Assembly (NCBI RefSeq): GCF_003259335.1
Contig: NZ_QLLL01000009.1
Location: 124,001 to 188,000 of the forward strand
Source: Chitinophaga skermanii
Lineage (GTDB): Bacteria > Bacteroidota > Bacteroidia > Chitinophagales > Chitinophagaceae
Direction of reading: 5' to 3'
Length of the DNA stretch: 64,000 bases
A program made the translations under genes and the position numbers. Positions 16,533 through 24,608 of the stretch are shown here, piece after piece. The notes beneath the pieces are model-generated. The model saw only the letters and a list, made by a program, of their open reading frames with translations. It had not been told where the DNA came from and ran no database searches. Every line of letters begins with the position of its first letter. Positions within the stretch are counted from its first letter, which is position 1.

Positions 16533-17330
16533 TTAAGCTTGTTTGCGAGGAGCACCGCCTCTTCTATCACCACCACGGTTATCACCGCCTCTTCTTTCGC
16601 CTCTTTCACGACCACCACCACGGTTATCACCGCCACGGTTGTCACCGCCTCTTGTTTCACCGTCTTTACCAGAGATGGCGTTAGGGTTCAAGTCACGTTT
16701 ACCGAGAACTTCACCTTTACAGATCCATACTTTGATACCGATTTTACCATAAACAGTTAAGGCAAACAAAGATGCGTAATCGATGTCCATACGGAATGTA
16801 TGTAAAGGAACACGACCTTGTTTCATTTCTTCAGAACGAGCAATTTCAGCACCGCCTAAACGACCACCTACTTTTACTTTGATACCTTCAGCACCCATTC
16901 TCAAAGCTGTAGCGATTGCCATTTTGATTGCACGTTTGTAGTTAATACGGCTTTCAATTTGTTTAGCAATTGTTTCAGCAACGATGTTTGCATCGATTTC
17001 TGGACGGCGGATTTCGAGAATGTTGATTTGTACATCTTCTTTACCAGTCAATTTCTTTAACTCTTCTTTGATGCGATCAACTTCGTTACCACCTTTACCT
17101 ATAATGATACCAGGTTTAGAAGTATGGATAGTTACAATAAGTTTACCCAACGTTCTCTCAATCACTACTCTTGAAATGCCACCTTTATTGATACGAGCAT
17201 TTAAGTAAGTCCTGATTTTGTTATCCTCGATCAGTTTAGTAGCGAAATCTTTCTTGCTACCGTACCAATTAGAGTCCCATCCTCTGATGATACCTAACCT
17301 GTTACCAATAGGATTTGTTTTCTGACCCAT
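16533..17330 (-). CDS. rpsC: 30S ribosomal protein S3 with RGG-rich tail
   Basis: 265 residues. The core has MGQKTNPIGNRLGIIRGWDS, the KH domain with GKLIVTIHTSKPGIIIGKGG, and the C-terminal domain with the signature GRLGGAEIARSEEMKQGRVP and YGKIGIKVWICKGEVL. S3 forms the mRNA entry channel with S4 and S5 and has helicase-like activity. After about residue 223 comes a 40-residue tail made almost only of Gly, Arg, Asp and Asn in repeated RGGDN units. The DNA for it is repetitive and creates long meaningless antisense frames. rplV precedes it by 66 bases. Confidence 0.98.
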   Translation of the reverse strand: MGQKTNPIGNRLGIIRGWDSNWYGSKKDFATKLIEDNKIRTYLNARINKGGISRVVIERTLGKLIVTIHTSKPGIIIGKGGNEVDRIKEELKKLTGKEDVQINILEIRRPEIDANIVAETIAKQIESRINYKRAIKMAIATALRMGAEGIKVKVGGRLGGAEIARSEEMKQGRVPLHTFRMDIDYASLFALTVYGKIGIKVWICKGEVLGKRDLNPNAISGKDGETRGGDNRGGDNRGGGRERGERRGGDNRGGDRRGGAPRKQA

Positions 17331-17396
17331 GTGTCTGGTTTATTTGTCTATGAGTTTAATTGAATTTTTCTTGTCAATTTTTGCTTTCTGCACCGA

Positions 17397-17747
17397 TTAT
17401 TGACCAACACGGCTATCCACTACAATAGTTACGTGGTTACTTCTCTTGCGGATACGGTAACCTCTACCTTGTGGAGCAGGACGCATTCTTTTGAGGATAC
17501 GGCCACCATCTACGAAAATTGTCTTAACGTAAAGGTTCGCATCTTCAGCCCTAACACCTTCATTTTTCACTTTCCAGTTAGCAACTGCTGATAACAGGAG
17601 TTTTTCCAAAGGTACACTTGGGTGCTTTGGGTGGAATTTCAAAATATTCAAAGCCTTCTCAGCATCCAAACCGCGGATCAGGTCTGCGAGTAAACGCATT
17701 TTGCGCGTAGATGTTGGATTATTATTCAGCTTAGCTACTGCTTCCAT
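17397..17747 (-). CDS. rplV: 50S ribosomal protein L22
   Basis: 116 residues. It begins MEAVAKLNNNPTSTRKMRLL and has the tunnel-lining beta-hairpin and signature KTIFVDGGRILKRMRPAPQG with RGYRIRKRSNHVTIVV at the end. L22 lines the peptide exit tunnel, where changes can affect macrolide action. It lies between rpsS (128-base gap) and rpsC. Confidence 0.98.
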   Translation of the reverse strand: MEAVAKLNNNPTSTRKMRLLADLIRGLDAEKALNILKFHPKHPSVPLEKLLLSAVANWKVKNEGVRAEDANLYVKTIFVDGGRILKRMRPAPQGRGYRIRKRSNHVTIVVDSRVGQ

Positions 17748-17875
17748 TGTTATTTATTTCTAAGTAGTTTACAGTTATTGTTATAAAGTTACCGGTTTCT
17801 GTTTTCCATATATTCGATTCTTATACTAGTTCTATACTACACTATCCAGGAACCGAAACCTACAAACTTTAGCTA

Positions 17876-18142
17876 TTACATTTTTTTGTTTGCGTGACCT
17901 CTGAAGTTACGAGTTGGAGCAAACTCACCTAATTTATGACCAACCATGAATTCAGTTACATAAACGGGGATGAATTTGTTACCATTGTGTACAGCAAAAG
18001 TATGGCCCACAAAATCAGGAGTGATGGTAGAACGACGGCTCCATGTTTTAATCACGGTACGTTTTGTGCCTTCATTCATTTTCAACACCTTAGTTTCTAA
18101 TTTTAGGTCTACATAAGGACCTTTTCTAATGGAACGACCCAT
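17876..18142 (-). CDS. rpsS: 30S ribosomal protein S19
   Basis: 88 residues from the ATG at 18142, starting MGRSIRKGPYVDLKLETKVL, as in other S19 proteins. An in-frame TTG at 18169 would add nine residues (KKEFKHKD type) with no family counterpart, so I do not use it. The signature HNGNKFIPVYVTEFMVGHKL and the end EFAPTRNFRGHANKK are present. S19 lies at the top of the 30S head beside S13. A small hairpin (18174-18197, TGGGAAG and its complement) lies between rplB and this gene. Confidence 0.97.
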   Translation of the reverse strand: MGRSIRKGPYVDLKLETKVLKMNEGTKRTVIKTWSRRSTITPDFVGHTFAVHNGNKFIPVYVTEFMVGHKLGEFAPTRNFRGHANKKM

Positions 18143-18216
18143 ATCTTTATGTTTAAATTCCTTTTTCAAATTATGGGAAGCAATTGCTTACTTCCCACAA
18201 CCCGGGATTTTAGATA

Positions 18217-19050
18217 TTATAATTTTTTACCGTTTTTTCTGCTGATGATCAAAGCATTTGAGCTCTTATGCGTCTTTCTTGTTTTCAAGCCTTTCGCATA
18301 TTTACCCGTTCTAGATCTTGGGTGACCACCTGAAGATCTACCTTCACCACCACCCATTGGGTGATCTACTGGGTTCATCGCAACACCACGGTTTCTTGGG
18401 CGGATACCTCTCCAACGGTTAGCACCTGCTTTACCGATTGATTGTAACGCGTGATCAGAGTTAGAAACTGTACCTACAGTAGCCATGCAAGTGCTTAACA
18501 CTTTACGTAACTCTCCAGAAGGCATTTTCAATACAGCATACTTTTCTTCTTTCGCGTTCAATTGAGCGTAAGTACCAGCGCTACGTGCTAAAGCACCACC
18601 TTTACCAGGTTGTAATTCAATGTTGTGAACTACAGTACCCAAAGGCATGTTTTTCAACAAAAGCGCGTTACCAACTTCAGGAGCAACTTCAGTACCACTA
18701 ATTACAGTAGCACCAACTTGCAAACCTTGAGGAGCGATGATGTAACGTTTCTCACCATCAGCATAGCTCAACAAAGCGATGAATGCTGTACGGTTTGGAT
18801 CGTACTCGATAGATTTAACGGTTGCAGGAATGTTAGCCTTATCGCGTTTAAAATCTACGATACGATATTGTTGTTTGTGACCGCCACCGATGTAACGCAT
18901 AGATCTTCTACCTTGTGCGTTTCTACCACCAGTTCTTTTAGCAGGAGCTAAAAGGCTTTTTTCAGGCGTGTCTGTTGTAATTTCAGCGTAAGCGTTACCG
19001 ATTTTCCAGCGCGTACCGGCTGTCATCGGTTTGAACTTTTTAAGTGCCAT
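18217..19050 (-). CDS. rplB: 50S ribosomal protein L2
   Basis: 277 residues. It starts MALKKFKPMTAGTRWKIGNA, has the SH3-like and OB domains typical of L2, and the C-terminal signature RGVAMNPVDHPMGGGEGRSS including the conserved His needed for peptidyl-transferase activity. L2 joins the subunits and supports the catalytic centre. It lies 85 bases after rplW and before rpsS. Confidence 0.98.
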   Translation of the reverse strand: MALKKFKPMTAGTRWKIGNAYAEITTDTPEKSLLAPAKRTGGRNAQGRRSMRYIGGGHKQQYRIVDFKRDKANIPATVKSIEYDPNRTAFIALLSYADGEKRYIIAPQGLQVGATVISGTEVAPEVGNALLLKNMPLGTVVHNIELQPGKGGALARSAGTYAQLNAKEEKYAVLKMPSGELRKVLSTCMATVGTVSNSDHALQSIGKAGANRWRGIRPRNRGVAMNPVDHPMGGGEGRSSGGHPRSRTGKYAKGLKTRKTHKSSNALIISRKNGKKL

Positions 19051-19135
19051 TTTCTTCGATTCAAAAAATTCTAAAATCTAGTTTATATGTCGATCTATAT
19101 ATACAACCATCTTGCTTGTTTAGAGCAATTGGGCA

Positions 19136-19435
19136 CTATATGTTAGCATATAGATCTATTGATTCGCCTTCTGCGAGGGTAACGATCGCCTTTTTGTAAG
19201 ACGATTTTTTACCTGAAATAAAACCTGCTTTCGTGAAACGGGTTTTAGTTTTGCCCGGCATAACAGCAGTGTTAACTTCTGCTACAGCTACGCCGTAGAA
19301 TTCTTCAACTGCTTTCTTAATTTCTAATTTGTTAGACTTTTTGTCTACAATGAAATAGTAGCGGTTAAATTTTTCAGTGGCTTTGTTTACCTTCTCGGAA
19401 ACAACCGGTCTGATTAAAACATCTGAAAGATTCAT
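19136..19435 (-). CDS. rplW: 50S ribosomal protein L23
   Basis: 99 residues: LIRPVVSEKVNKATEKFNRY, YFIVDKKSNKLEIKKAVEEF and VAEVNTAVMPGKTKTRFTKA match L23. It sits at the tunnel exit and is the main docking site for trigger factor and SRP. It lies between rplD (85-base gap) and rplB. Confidence 0.98.
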   Translation of the reverse strand: MNLSDVLIRPVVSEKVNKATEKFNRYYFIVDKKSNKLEIKKAVEEFYGVAVAEVNTAVMPGKTKTRFTKAGFISGKKSSYKKAIVTLAEGESIDLYANI

Positions 19436-19520
19436 TGTTTATCGCTTTTCGCTTTCGGGCCAAAGCCCTCTGCTAGTTTTTTAAATTTAATTAGCTAAAC
19501 AGGAACGTACACTTAATCAA

Positions 19521-20162
19521 TTAAGCTACTACTGATTCGTCTTCAGTGAAGATTTTAACTGCACTTTCAGTGAATACTACGTAGTTGCTGTTCATGATAT
19601 CATAAGTGTTGATATCGCTAAGAATAGCACCGTTTACTGTTGGAATGTTTCTCAATGACAAGTAAACATTATCGTTGAACTCAGGCATAACGAACATAGT
19701 CTTTTTACCTGCAGCGTTGATGTTCAAGTTATTGAGGATGCTTAAGAATTGCTTTGTTTTAGGCGCAGCAAAGTTTACATCTTCCAAGATGATGATGCTG
19801 TTATCTTTAGCTTTCGCAGAAAGAGCAGAGATTTTTGCTAAATCTTTAACTTTCCTGTTCAATTTGAAAGCGTAACCGTGAGGTTTTGGACCGAAGATAG
19901 TACCACCACCTTTATACAATGGGTTACGGATGTTACCTTTACGGGAACCACCAGTACCTTTTTGTTTGTGCAATTTGCGAGAAGCACCTTTTACTTCAGC
20001 ACGTGTTTTTACCTTGTGAGTACCTTGACGTTGAGCCGCTAAGTATTGTTTAACAGCAAGGTAGATTACGTGATTGTTAGGCTCTACACCGAAAATTTCT
20101 GCAGGAAGTTCTACAGTTCTTCCGGTCTTCTTACCTTCTATATTTAAAATATCGAGTGTCAT
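19521..20162 (-). CDS. rplD: 50S ribosomal protein L4
   Basis: 213 residues with the L4 long loop (KVKTRAEVKGASRKLHKQKG, then GGGTIFGPKPHGYAFKLNRK) that reaches into the exit tunnel, and the globular C-terminal domain with NLNINAAGKKTMFVMPE. In E. coli L4 also represses the S10 operon. The rplC stop codon is one base from its ATG, indicating tight coupling. Confidence 0.98.
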   Translation of the reverse strand: MTLDILNIEGKKTGRTVELPAEIFGVEPNNHVIYLAVKQYLAAQRQGTHKVKTRAEVKGASRKLHKQKGTGGSRKGNIRNPLYKGGGTIFGPKPHGYAFKLNRKVKDLAKISALSAKAKDNSIIILEDVNFAAPKTKQFLSILNNLNINAAGKKTMFVMPEFNDNVYLSLRNIPTVNGAILSDINTYDIMNSNYVVFTESAVKIFTEDESVVA

Positions 20163-20163
20163 A

Positions 20164-20781
20164 TTACTTCTGGATTAAAACGATTGAACCATTGTGGCCA
20201 GGAACTGAACCACTTACCAGGATATAATTCTTTTCAGGGAATACCTTCAAGACTTTAAGACCTTTAACTTTCACTCTTTCGTTACCAGTTTGGCCAGCCA
20301 TACGCATGCCTTTGAATACGCGAGAAGGGTAAGACGATCCACCTACAGAACCCGGAGCGCGGCTTCTATCGTGTTGACCGTGTGTTGCTTCACCAACACC
20401 AGAGAATCCATGACGTTTAACAACACCTTGGAAACCTTTACCTTTTGATGTACCCACAACGTCGATTTCTTCGCCTTCAGCGAAGATATCTACTGTAATT
20501 GTGTCACCAAGGGCTTTTTCTACGTCTGGGTTACGGAATTCTACAACGTAACGTTTAGGAGAGGTTTGTGCTTTCGCGAAGTGATTTTGCTCAGCTTTAG
20601 GAGTGTGCTTTTCTTTCTTATCTCCAAAAGCAACTTGAATAGCGGTGTAGCCATCAGATGATTGAGTTTTCACCTGTGTTACCACGCAAGGTCCAGCTTC
20701 GATAATGGTACAAGCAGTTTGCTTACCATTGGCCTCGAAGATGCTGGTCATACCGATCTTTTTTCCAATAATACCTTTCAT
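20164..20781 (-). CDS. rplC: 50S ribosomal protein L3
   Basis: 205 residues from the ATG at 20781 (MKGIIGKKIGMTSIFEANGK). The open frame runs 27 codons further upstream, but that extension has no L3 counterpart and overlaps a structured intergenic region, so I start here. The signature GKGFQGVVKRHGFSGVGEAT and the loop GSSYPSRVFKGMRMAGQTGN are present. L3 is an early assembly protein whose loop reaches the peptidyl-transferase centre. Confidence 0.97.
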   Translation of the reverse strand: MKGIIGKKIGMTSIFEANGKQTACTIIEAGPCVVTQVKTQSSDGYTAIQVAFGDKKEKHTPKAEQNHFAKAQTSPKRYVVEFRNPDVEKALGDTITVDIFAEGEEIDVVGTSKGKGFQGVVKRHGFSGVGEATHGQHDRSRAPGSVGGSSYPSRVFKGMRMAGQTGNERVKVKGLKVLKVFPEKNYILVSGSVPGHNGSIVLIQK

Positions 20782-20853
20782 TGTTATATAATTATACCCA
20801 GCGCCTGGGGGATGTCTAGCTATCCACAGGATGGGCGGTTTAAATACGCTATT

Positions 20854-20927
20854 GGTGGCCACCCAGAAGGCGTGACCTAATGTGATTACGTTCCGAAAAT
20901 ACGTCAGGCGGGCCTTTTGCCCACCTG
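20854..20927 (-). other. structured gap between rpsJ and rplC
   Basis: Two elements lie in the 157-base gap. On the transcribed strand CAGGTGGGC pairs with GCCCGCCTG (20905-20913 and 20919-20927) with a short loop and one G-U pair, a very stable hairpin 12 bases after the rpsJ stop. A GGTGGCCACC palindrome lies at 20854-20863. No U-run follows, so attenuation or protein binding is likelier than termination. Confidence 0.5.
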
Positions 20928-20938
20928 CTGAATGTCCA

Positions 20939-21244
20939 TTACGCTTTAATCTCTACTTCTACACCAGAAGGCAAGTCGAGCTTACTTAAAGCATCAACTG
21001 TTCTGCTTGAAGATGTATAAATATCCAACAAACGCTTATGCGTGCAAAGTTGGAATTGCTCACGCGCTTTCTTATTTACGTGCGGAGAACGCAATACCGT
21101 GAAAATCTTTTTCTCTGTAGGTAAAGGAATTGGACCTGTTACCACGGCACCCGTGTTACGCACGGTTTTTACGATTTTCTCAGCAGACTTATCTACTAAG
21201 TTATGATCGTAGGACTTCAGCTTGATTCTTATTCTCTGAGACAT
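20939..21244 (-). CDS. rpsJ: 30S ribosomal protein S10
   Basis: 101 residues from the ATG at 21244 (MSQRIRIKLKSYDHNLVDKS). An in-frame TTG two codons earlier is ignored. The signature GPIPLPTEKKIFTVLRSPHV is intact. S10 is in the 30S head and doubles as NusE in transcription antitermination in other bacteria. It is first in the S10 operon; a full consensus promoter ends 46 bases upstream. Confidence 0.98.
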   Translation of the reverse strand: MSQRIRIKLKSYDHNLVDKSAEKIVKTVRNTGAVVTGPIPLPTEKKIFTVLRSPHVNKKAREQFQLCTHKRLLDIYTSSSRTVDALSKLDLPSGVEVEIKA

Positions 21245-21289
21245 ATGCAATGAACTTCTTCTTTATTGACCCCAATTGATTTGGGACGG

Positions 21290-21320
21290 CAAAGGTAGGC
21301 AACTTTTTATATTGAACAAA
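21290..21320 (-). promoter_or_regulatory. promoter of the S10 ribosomal operon
   Basis: On the minus strand TTTG (21317-21320), a 19-base spacer and TACCTTTG (21290-21297) match the Bacteroidota consensus TTTG-N19-TAnnTTTG exactly. The predicted leader of rpsJ is about 38-40 bases. Confidence 0.85.
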
Positions 21321-21611
21321 TTATTTCGGGGAAAAATTCGCGTTGGAGTAAAAATATTTTTGGGCAACAGCTTCGCATTACTCCCACAACCCATTTCCCG
21401 GGCTGCTAAGTAACACATTCTCACTGCAATTTATAGATATTTTTTTAACCTCATAACTTTTTCTTCAAAATCTTCATTACCCACCATTTTTCAACAAAAT
21501 TCACCCCATCGCGCCAAGCACCCCCTCCCTCCTCTTTCCTCCCTCCAAAACGCAATCAGCCCCATACGGGCATCAAAACGCAAAACCCAAGCATAACATA
21601 CCTAGCAAGCA

Positions 21612-21637
21612 CAAAAAACCCCGATTTGCATCGGGGC
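21612..21637 (-). terminator. terminator downstream of the 28-codon peptide gene
   Basis: CCCCGAT (21619-21625) pairs with ATCGGGG (21630-21636); on the minus strand the stem is followed by TTTTTTGT. It lies 47 bases after the stop codon of the small frame at 21684-21770. Because the barrel gene upstream has its own terminator (21927-21957), this second one implies a separate short transcript between them. Confidence 0.75.
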
Positions 21638-21683
21638 TACATGTTTTCTCCGCGAAAAAATATCTTCTGCGGGTAACGGGCGA

Positions 21684-21770
21684 CTAGAGACCTCCCAATA
21701 ATGATTGGAGAAGACCTAAGATTGTCGCTAACAATTGCGAAATTAAATCCATGGTTGCTAGGTTTTTCAT
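21684..21770 (-). CDS. 28-residue hydrophobic peptide (candidate small gene)
   Basis: A 28-codon frame starting MKNLATMDLISQLLATILGL and ending LLGGL. After the first eight residues it is almost only Leu, Ile, Ala, Gly, Ser, Thr and Gln, with polar residues spaced as in an amphipathic or membrane helix. It has net charge near zero (one Lys, one Asp). It sits alone between two terminators that read in the same direction. No ribosome-binding site is evident, which is usual in this phylum. It could be a membrane-active or toxin-like peptide, a regulatory peptide, or part of a non-coding RNA. I recognise no family. Confidence 0.45.
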   Translation of the reverse strand: MKNLATMDLISQLLATILGLLQSLLGGL

Positions 21771-21926
21771 GAGGTTTACGCCTACTCTATTTATGGTTTT
21801 CGGCAATCCCATTGGTTTAAACCATCGCGAAAATAAATACTGGTTTTCAATCAGTAAGCATTCATTTTATTCATTCTCAATGACTTTTGTTCATTTTGTT
21901 CAGAAACTAAAACATGCAGCCTAGGC

Positions 21927-21957
21927 ATAAAAAAAAGCCGGCCATAAGCCGACTTTA
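21927..21957 (-). terminator. terminator of the outer-membrane barrel gene
   Basis: AGCCGGC (21936-21942) pairs with GCCGACT (21948-21954) with one wobble; on the minus strand a run of eight or more T follows. It lies 24 bases after the stop codon of the gene at 21981-22610. Confidence 0.85.
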
Positions 21958-21980
21958 ATGTATTGAAAATGAATTCGTTC

Positions 21981-22610
21981 TTATTTACCTTGCTGTTCAG
22001 CACGTAATAACTCCTTCGCACGTTTCGATGGCAAGTAAATTTGGAAACCTACGTTCAAGCCAAGGCGTTGAACCGTTGTAGAACTACCAAAACCAACTGT
22101 CACATCGTATTTCAACAATGCTTCCAAACCTACGTTCGGCGTAATAAAATACGCCAAACCAGGGCCAAATCCCAATGCTAAACCATTGGTATTTGAGCTA
22201 CTACTAGCACCACCCGGTGTTTTTGTTTTACTGTTTGTTCCGGCAAAACCTGCATTCGCTTCAAAGAAGAATCTTGATCTCTTTGAAAACTCGATGCTTT
22301 TATCGGAAATATAGTATCTACCAAAGGCACCAATGCCATAGTTGAAATCATTCAATTTAGAATCATTATCAAAACTGGTGTGTGCATAACCCAAGTTTAC
22401 GTCAACACCCAATGCTAAGTTATCCTTGATAAACCAGCCAACCTTAGGGTTAATATTAATTTGAAACTTATCGCTACCATCGCTGAAAGTTCCTGTAATG
22501 TTACCTAAGCTTGCACCCACCATAATATTGCCCTTTTGCGTTTGTGCGAATGCTGTAGAGCTAATAAAAAGTGTAAATACCGCCAGGGTTAATAGATGGA
22601 TTTTTTTCAT
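21981..22610 (-). CDS. outer-membrane beta-barrel protein
   Basis: 209 residues. A signal peptide (MKKIHLLTLAVFTLFISSTAFAQ) is followed by alternating strands rich in Gly, aromatic and polar residues: GNIMVGASLGNITGTF, VGWFIKDNLALGVDVNLGYA, GAFGRYYI, RFFFEANAGFAGTN, GLALGFGPGLAYFITPNVGL and RLGLNVGFQIYL. This is the pattern of the small porin-like outer-membrane proteins common in Bacteroidota. A Ser/Thr/Gly loop near residues 128-145 is probably surface-exposed. It has its own terminator and stands alone between rpsJ and fusA. Substrate or partner is unknown. Confidence 0.85.
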   Translation of the reverse strand: MKKIHLLTLAVFTLFISSTAFAQTQKGNIMVGASLGNITGTFSDGSDKFQININPKVGWFIKDNLALGVDVNLGYAHTSFDNDSKLNDFNYGIGAFGRYYISDKSIEFSKRSRFFFEANAGFAGTNSKTKTPGGASSSSNTNGLALGFGPGLAYFITPNVGLEALLKYDVTVGFGSSTTVQRLGLNVGFQIYLPSKRAKELLRAEQQGK

Positions 22611-22870
22611 AATTATAGTTTTTAAAATAATTGGTGATGTTTTGGTTATGATGATTAGGGAAAATATGCTTGCCTTATACTCTCCCTAACCATAAATGGC
22701 TGAAAGCAGGAATGTATGTGCATTCTCGAACATATAGGATAGGAAGTAAAAAGGAGATTTGCTTTGCAGCTTTATAAAACGGTGCTTGCCAACACTGTAT
22801 ATCAATTCTTAACATTTGTTTCATTAAAAGGTTGAAAGGAATGTTAATTTTTTTCTTGAATCGTTATCAA
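22611..22870. other. gene-free gap upstream of the barrel gene
   Basis: AT-rich sequence between the barrel gene and the terminator of the S41 peptidase gene. It should contain the barrel gene promoter, but no clear TTTG-N19-TAnnTTTG match is visible. I see no other feature. Confidence 0.5.
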
Positions 22871-22926
22871 TTAAAAATGGATGATAAGTTTCTACTATAA
22901 TTCACTTACCATCCATTTCAAACAAT
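22870..22926 (-). terminator. terminator of the S41-type peptidase gene
   Basis: A 13-bp stem with one G-U pair (22877-22889 with 22914-22926) around a 24-base loop. On the minus strand the second arm runs into TTTTTAATTG. It lies 11 bases after the stop codon of 22937-24394. Confidence 0.7.
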
Positions 22927-22936
22927 TATTTATCAA

Positions 22937-24394
22937 TTATTTAGCCTTCGAAAGCGTAGAATGGGGCGCATTCTTTGCTATAATATCCATTAAGCGGGCC
23001 AATTGCGTATCAGTTTTGAAGAGGATATCACTTGTGCTTGGCTCCAACAGCATATCTGGCTGCATAGCTTTGCGATCCTCCTGTTTTCCATCCGTAGCCA
23101 TATAATATGACCACATAGGTATACCCAGTTCAAAATCAGAATTAGGCAATTGTAAGATGGCAAAAAAGCCGCTATTGTTCCCTTGGTACTGGCTACCAGC
23201 TTCTTCCCCTACTATTCTTGCCAAGTTGTTATAACGTGTAGCCGCTATGAATTCAGTGGTTACAGAAAAACTCCATCCATTTGTTAATAAGTATACATTT
23301 CCTTCAAAATGATTTGCTTTAGGCTGAACAGTATCCACATACTCGTTCCTCCACAAAAATTTGCCATTTTCACCTGGTTGAAGCAGTTTCACATACTCAT
23401 CGAACTGGGCAGGTACGTAAACCGGTTGAGTACTTTCCAAACGCTTATTCACATTGGTTTCAATTTTAGTGTAGTACTTCGTAGGCTTATTAATAAGGTA
23501 TGAAAACAACATCCCTCCAAATTTATCAGTTCCACCTTCATTGTACCGAAGATCAATAACAAGGTTTTTAACTTGCTTGTTTTTAAGCTGTGTGAAGGTT
23601 TTGGATAGAAAATCTTCATATTGCTCACTATTACCAAAAGAAAAGGTATTCATACTCAAGAGTGCAGTATGCTCGTTGAGCATTTTAAAAGTATACGGCT
23701 CTTTCTTTTGGGCATACTTTTGACCGTATGCACCAATGGTACCGAGATCAACTGCCGGGAAGACCGCTTTTTGGGGTGTTTTACCGGGTAATTGATAGGT
23801 AACCTCGTATTGTGCTTTATGGTGATGAAAGGCTGCCAAATAGCCGGGAAAAAAGTAGGTTAATTCCAACTGTTTAGACCCAATGGCATCGCCATCTGCT
23901 ACAATGAATCCCATCAATTTCTCACGCAAAGCGTCCATTTTATACCCATCGATAGCAATTACTTTGGCACCCACGGGTACATTCGGTTCATTTTCTCTAA
24001 AGCCTCCTACGATCACCGTTTCTTTGTCTTTGAAATGCAGGTGAAGGGGGAAAAGCTGGTCTATGTAATAAGGGAACTTATCACTGGGCTTACCTTTTGG
24101 GAAGAATTTAGTGTGACCGCATTTAATTTGCGCAATTAACGGCATCAGCAATTGGTAGAAGGCTGTTTCGTCCATTGGCTTGCTTAATTGGGCTTCAATT
24201 GCTTTAAAATGAGCATCGATATGCTCTTTGGAGGTGTACCTGTACAAACCGGGGTGTGCTTGTTGGAGGATACTTTTGAAAACGACGAAGTCGGCTTTAA
24301 GTTCTGCCGGCTGTAGTGTTTTTTGGGCTTTCGCTTGTAGGGAGAAGAGGCATACAAGGGCGAAGAATGTTTGTTTTAGCATGTTCTGTTTCAT
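22937..24394 (-). CDS. secreted S41-family (tail-specific-protease-like) peptidase
   Basis: 485 residues from the ATG at 24394, which starts a clean signal peptide (MLKQTFFALVCLFSLQAKAQ after MKQN); 21 codons of open frame upstream are ignored. The N-terminal region (about 25-110) is helical; a short PDZ-like segment around NVPVGAKVIAIDGYKMDALR follows; the C-terminal half has the S41 core with LVIDLRYNEGGTDKFGGMLF and, near the end, LTNGWSFSVTTEFIAATRYN, where the second serine is placed like the catalytic serine, then GEEAGSQYQGN. It probably cleaves periplasmic or outer-membrane peptides. It lies alone between fusA and the barrel gene. Confidence 0.85.
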   Translation of the reverse strand: MKQNMLKQTFFALVCLFSLQAKAQKTLQPAELKADFVVFKSILQQAHPGLYRYTSKEHIDAHFKAIEAQLSKPMDETAFYQLLMPLIAQIKCGHTKFFPKGKPSDKFPYYIDQLFPLHLHFKDKETVIVGGFRENEPNVPVGAKVIAIDGYKMDALREKLMGFIVADGDAIGSKQLELTYFFPGYLAAFHHHKAQYEVTYQLPGKTPQKAVFPAVDLGTIGAYGQKYAQKKEPYTFKMLNEHTALLSMNTFSFGNSEQYEDFLSKTFTQLKNKQVKNLVIDLRYNEGGTDKFGGMLFSYLINKPTKYYTKIETNVNKRLESTQPVYVPAQFDEYVKLLQPGENGKFLWRNEYVDTVQPKANHFEGNVYLLTNGWSFSVTTEFIAATRYNNLARIVGEEAGSQYQGNNSGFFAILQLPNSDFELGIPMWSYYMATDGKQEDRKAMQPDMLLEPSTSDILFKTDTQLARLMDIIAKNAPHSTLSKAK

Positions 24395-24529
24395 ATAAGG
24401 GGGATTGAATTTATTTGTTACATGAATAATGAAACAGTAACAGTGGCCAGGTTGCATGCTAAGGGGGAAAATACGGGTTACTACGTAGGAAGGCTTTTAG
24501 TAGTAAGGGAGCTTATTAATGCCTTTAAA

Positions 24530-24582
24530 ATGCCCCAAAAGGGCATAAAAAAACCCCTCTAACGTGTAGAGGGGTTTTTTAT
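24530..24582 (-). terminator. terminator of fusA with adjacent second hairpin
   Basis: AACCCCTCTA (24552-24561) pairs with TAGAGGGGTT (24567-24576); A-runs and T-runs on either side lengthen the stem and give a strong U-tract on both strands. It starts 33 bases after the fusA stop. A second stem ATGCCC/GGGCAT (24530-24546) directly follows it on the minus strand. Confidence 0.9.
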
Positions 24583-24608
24583 ACTTAAATCTATCAAACT
24601 TTACTTGA

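Noticed and set aside
16475..16760. Several plus-strand frames opposite the end of rpsC
   Set aside because: They are the antisense reading of the repeated RGG codons of S3.
20164..20862. Longer start of rplC at 20862 adding 27 codons
   Set aside because: The extension has no L3 counterpart and covers a hairpin-rich gap; MKGIIGKKIGM is the family start.
21400..21600. Possible regulatory RNA or tRNA upstream of rpsJ
   Set aside because: No cloverleaf or conserved RNA motif was found; the stretch is C/T-rich with no pairing of note.
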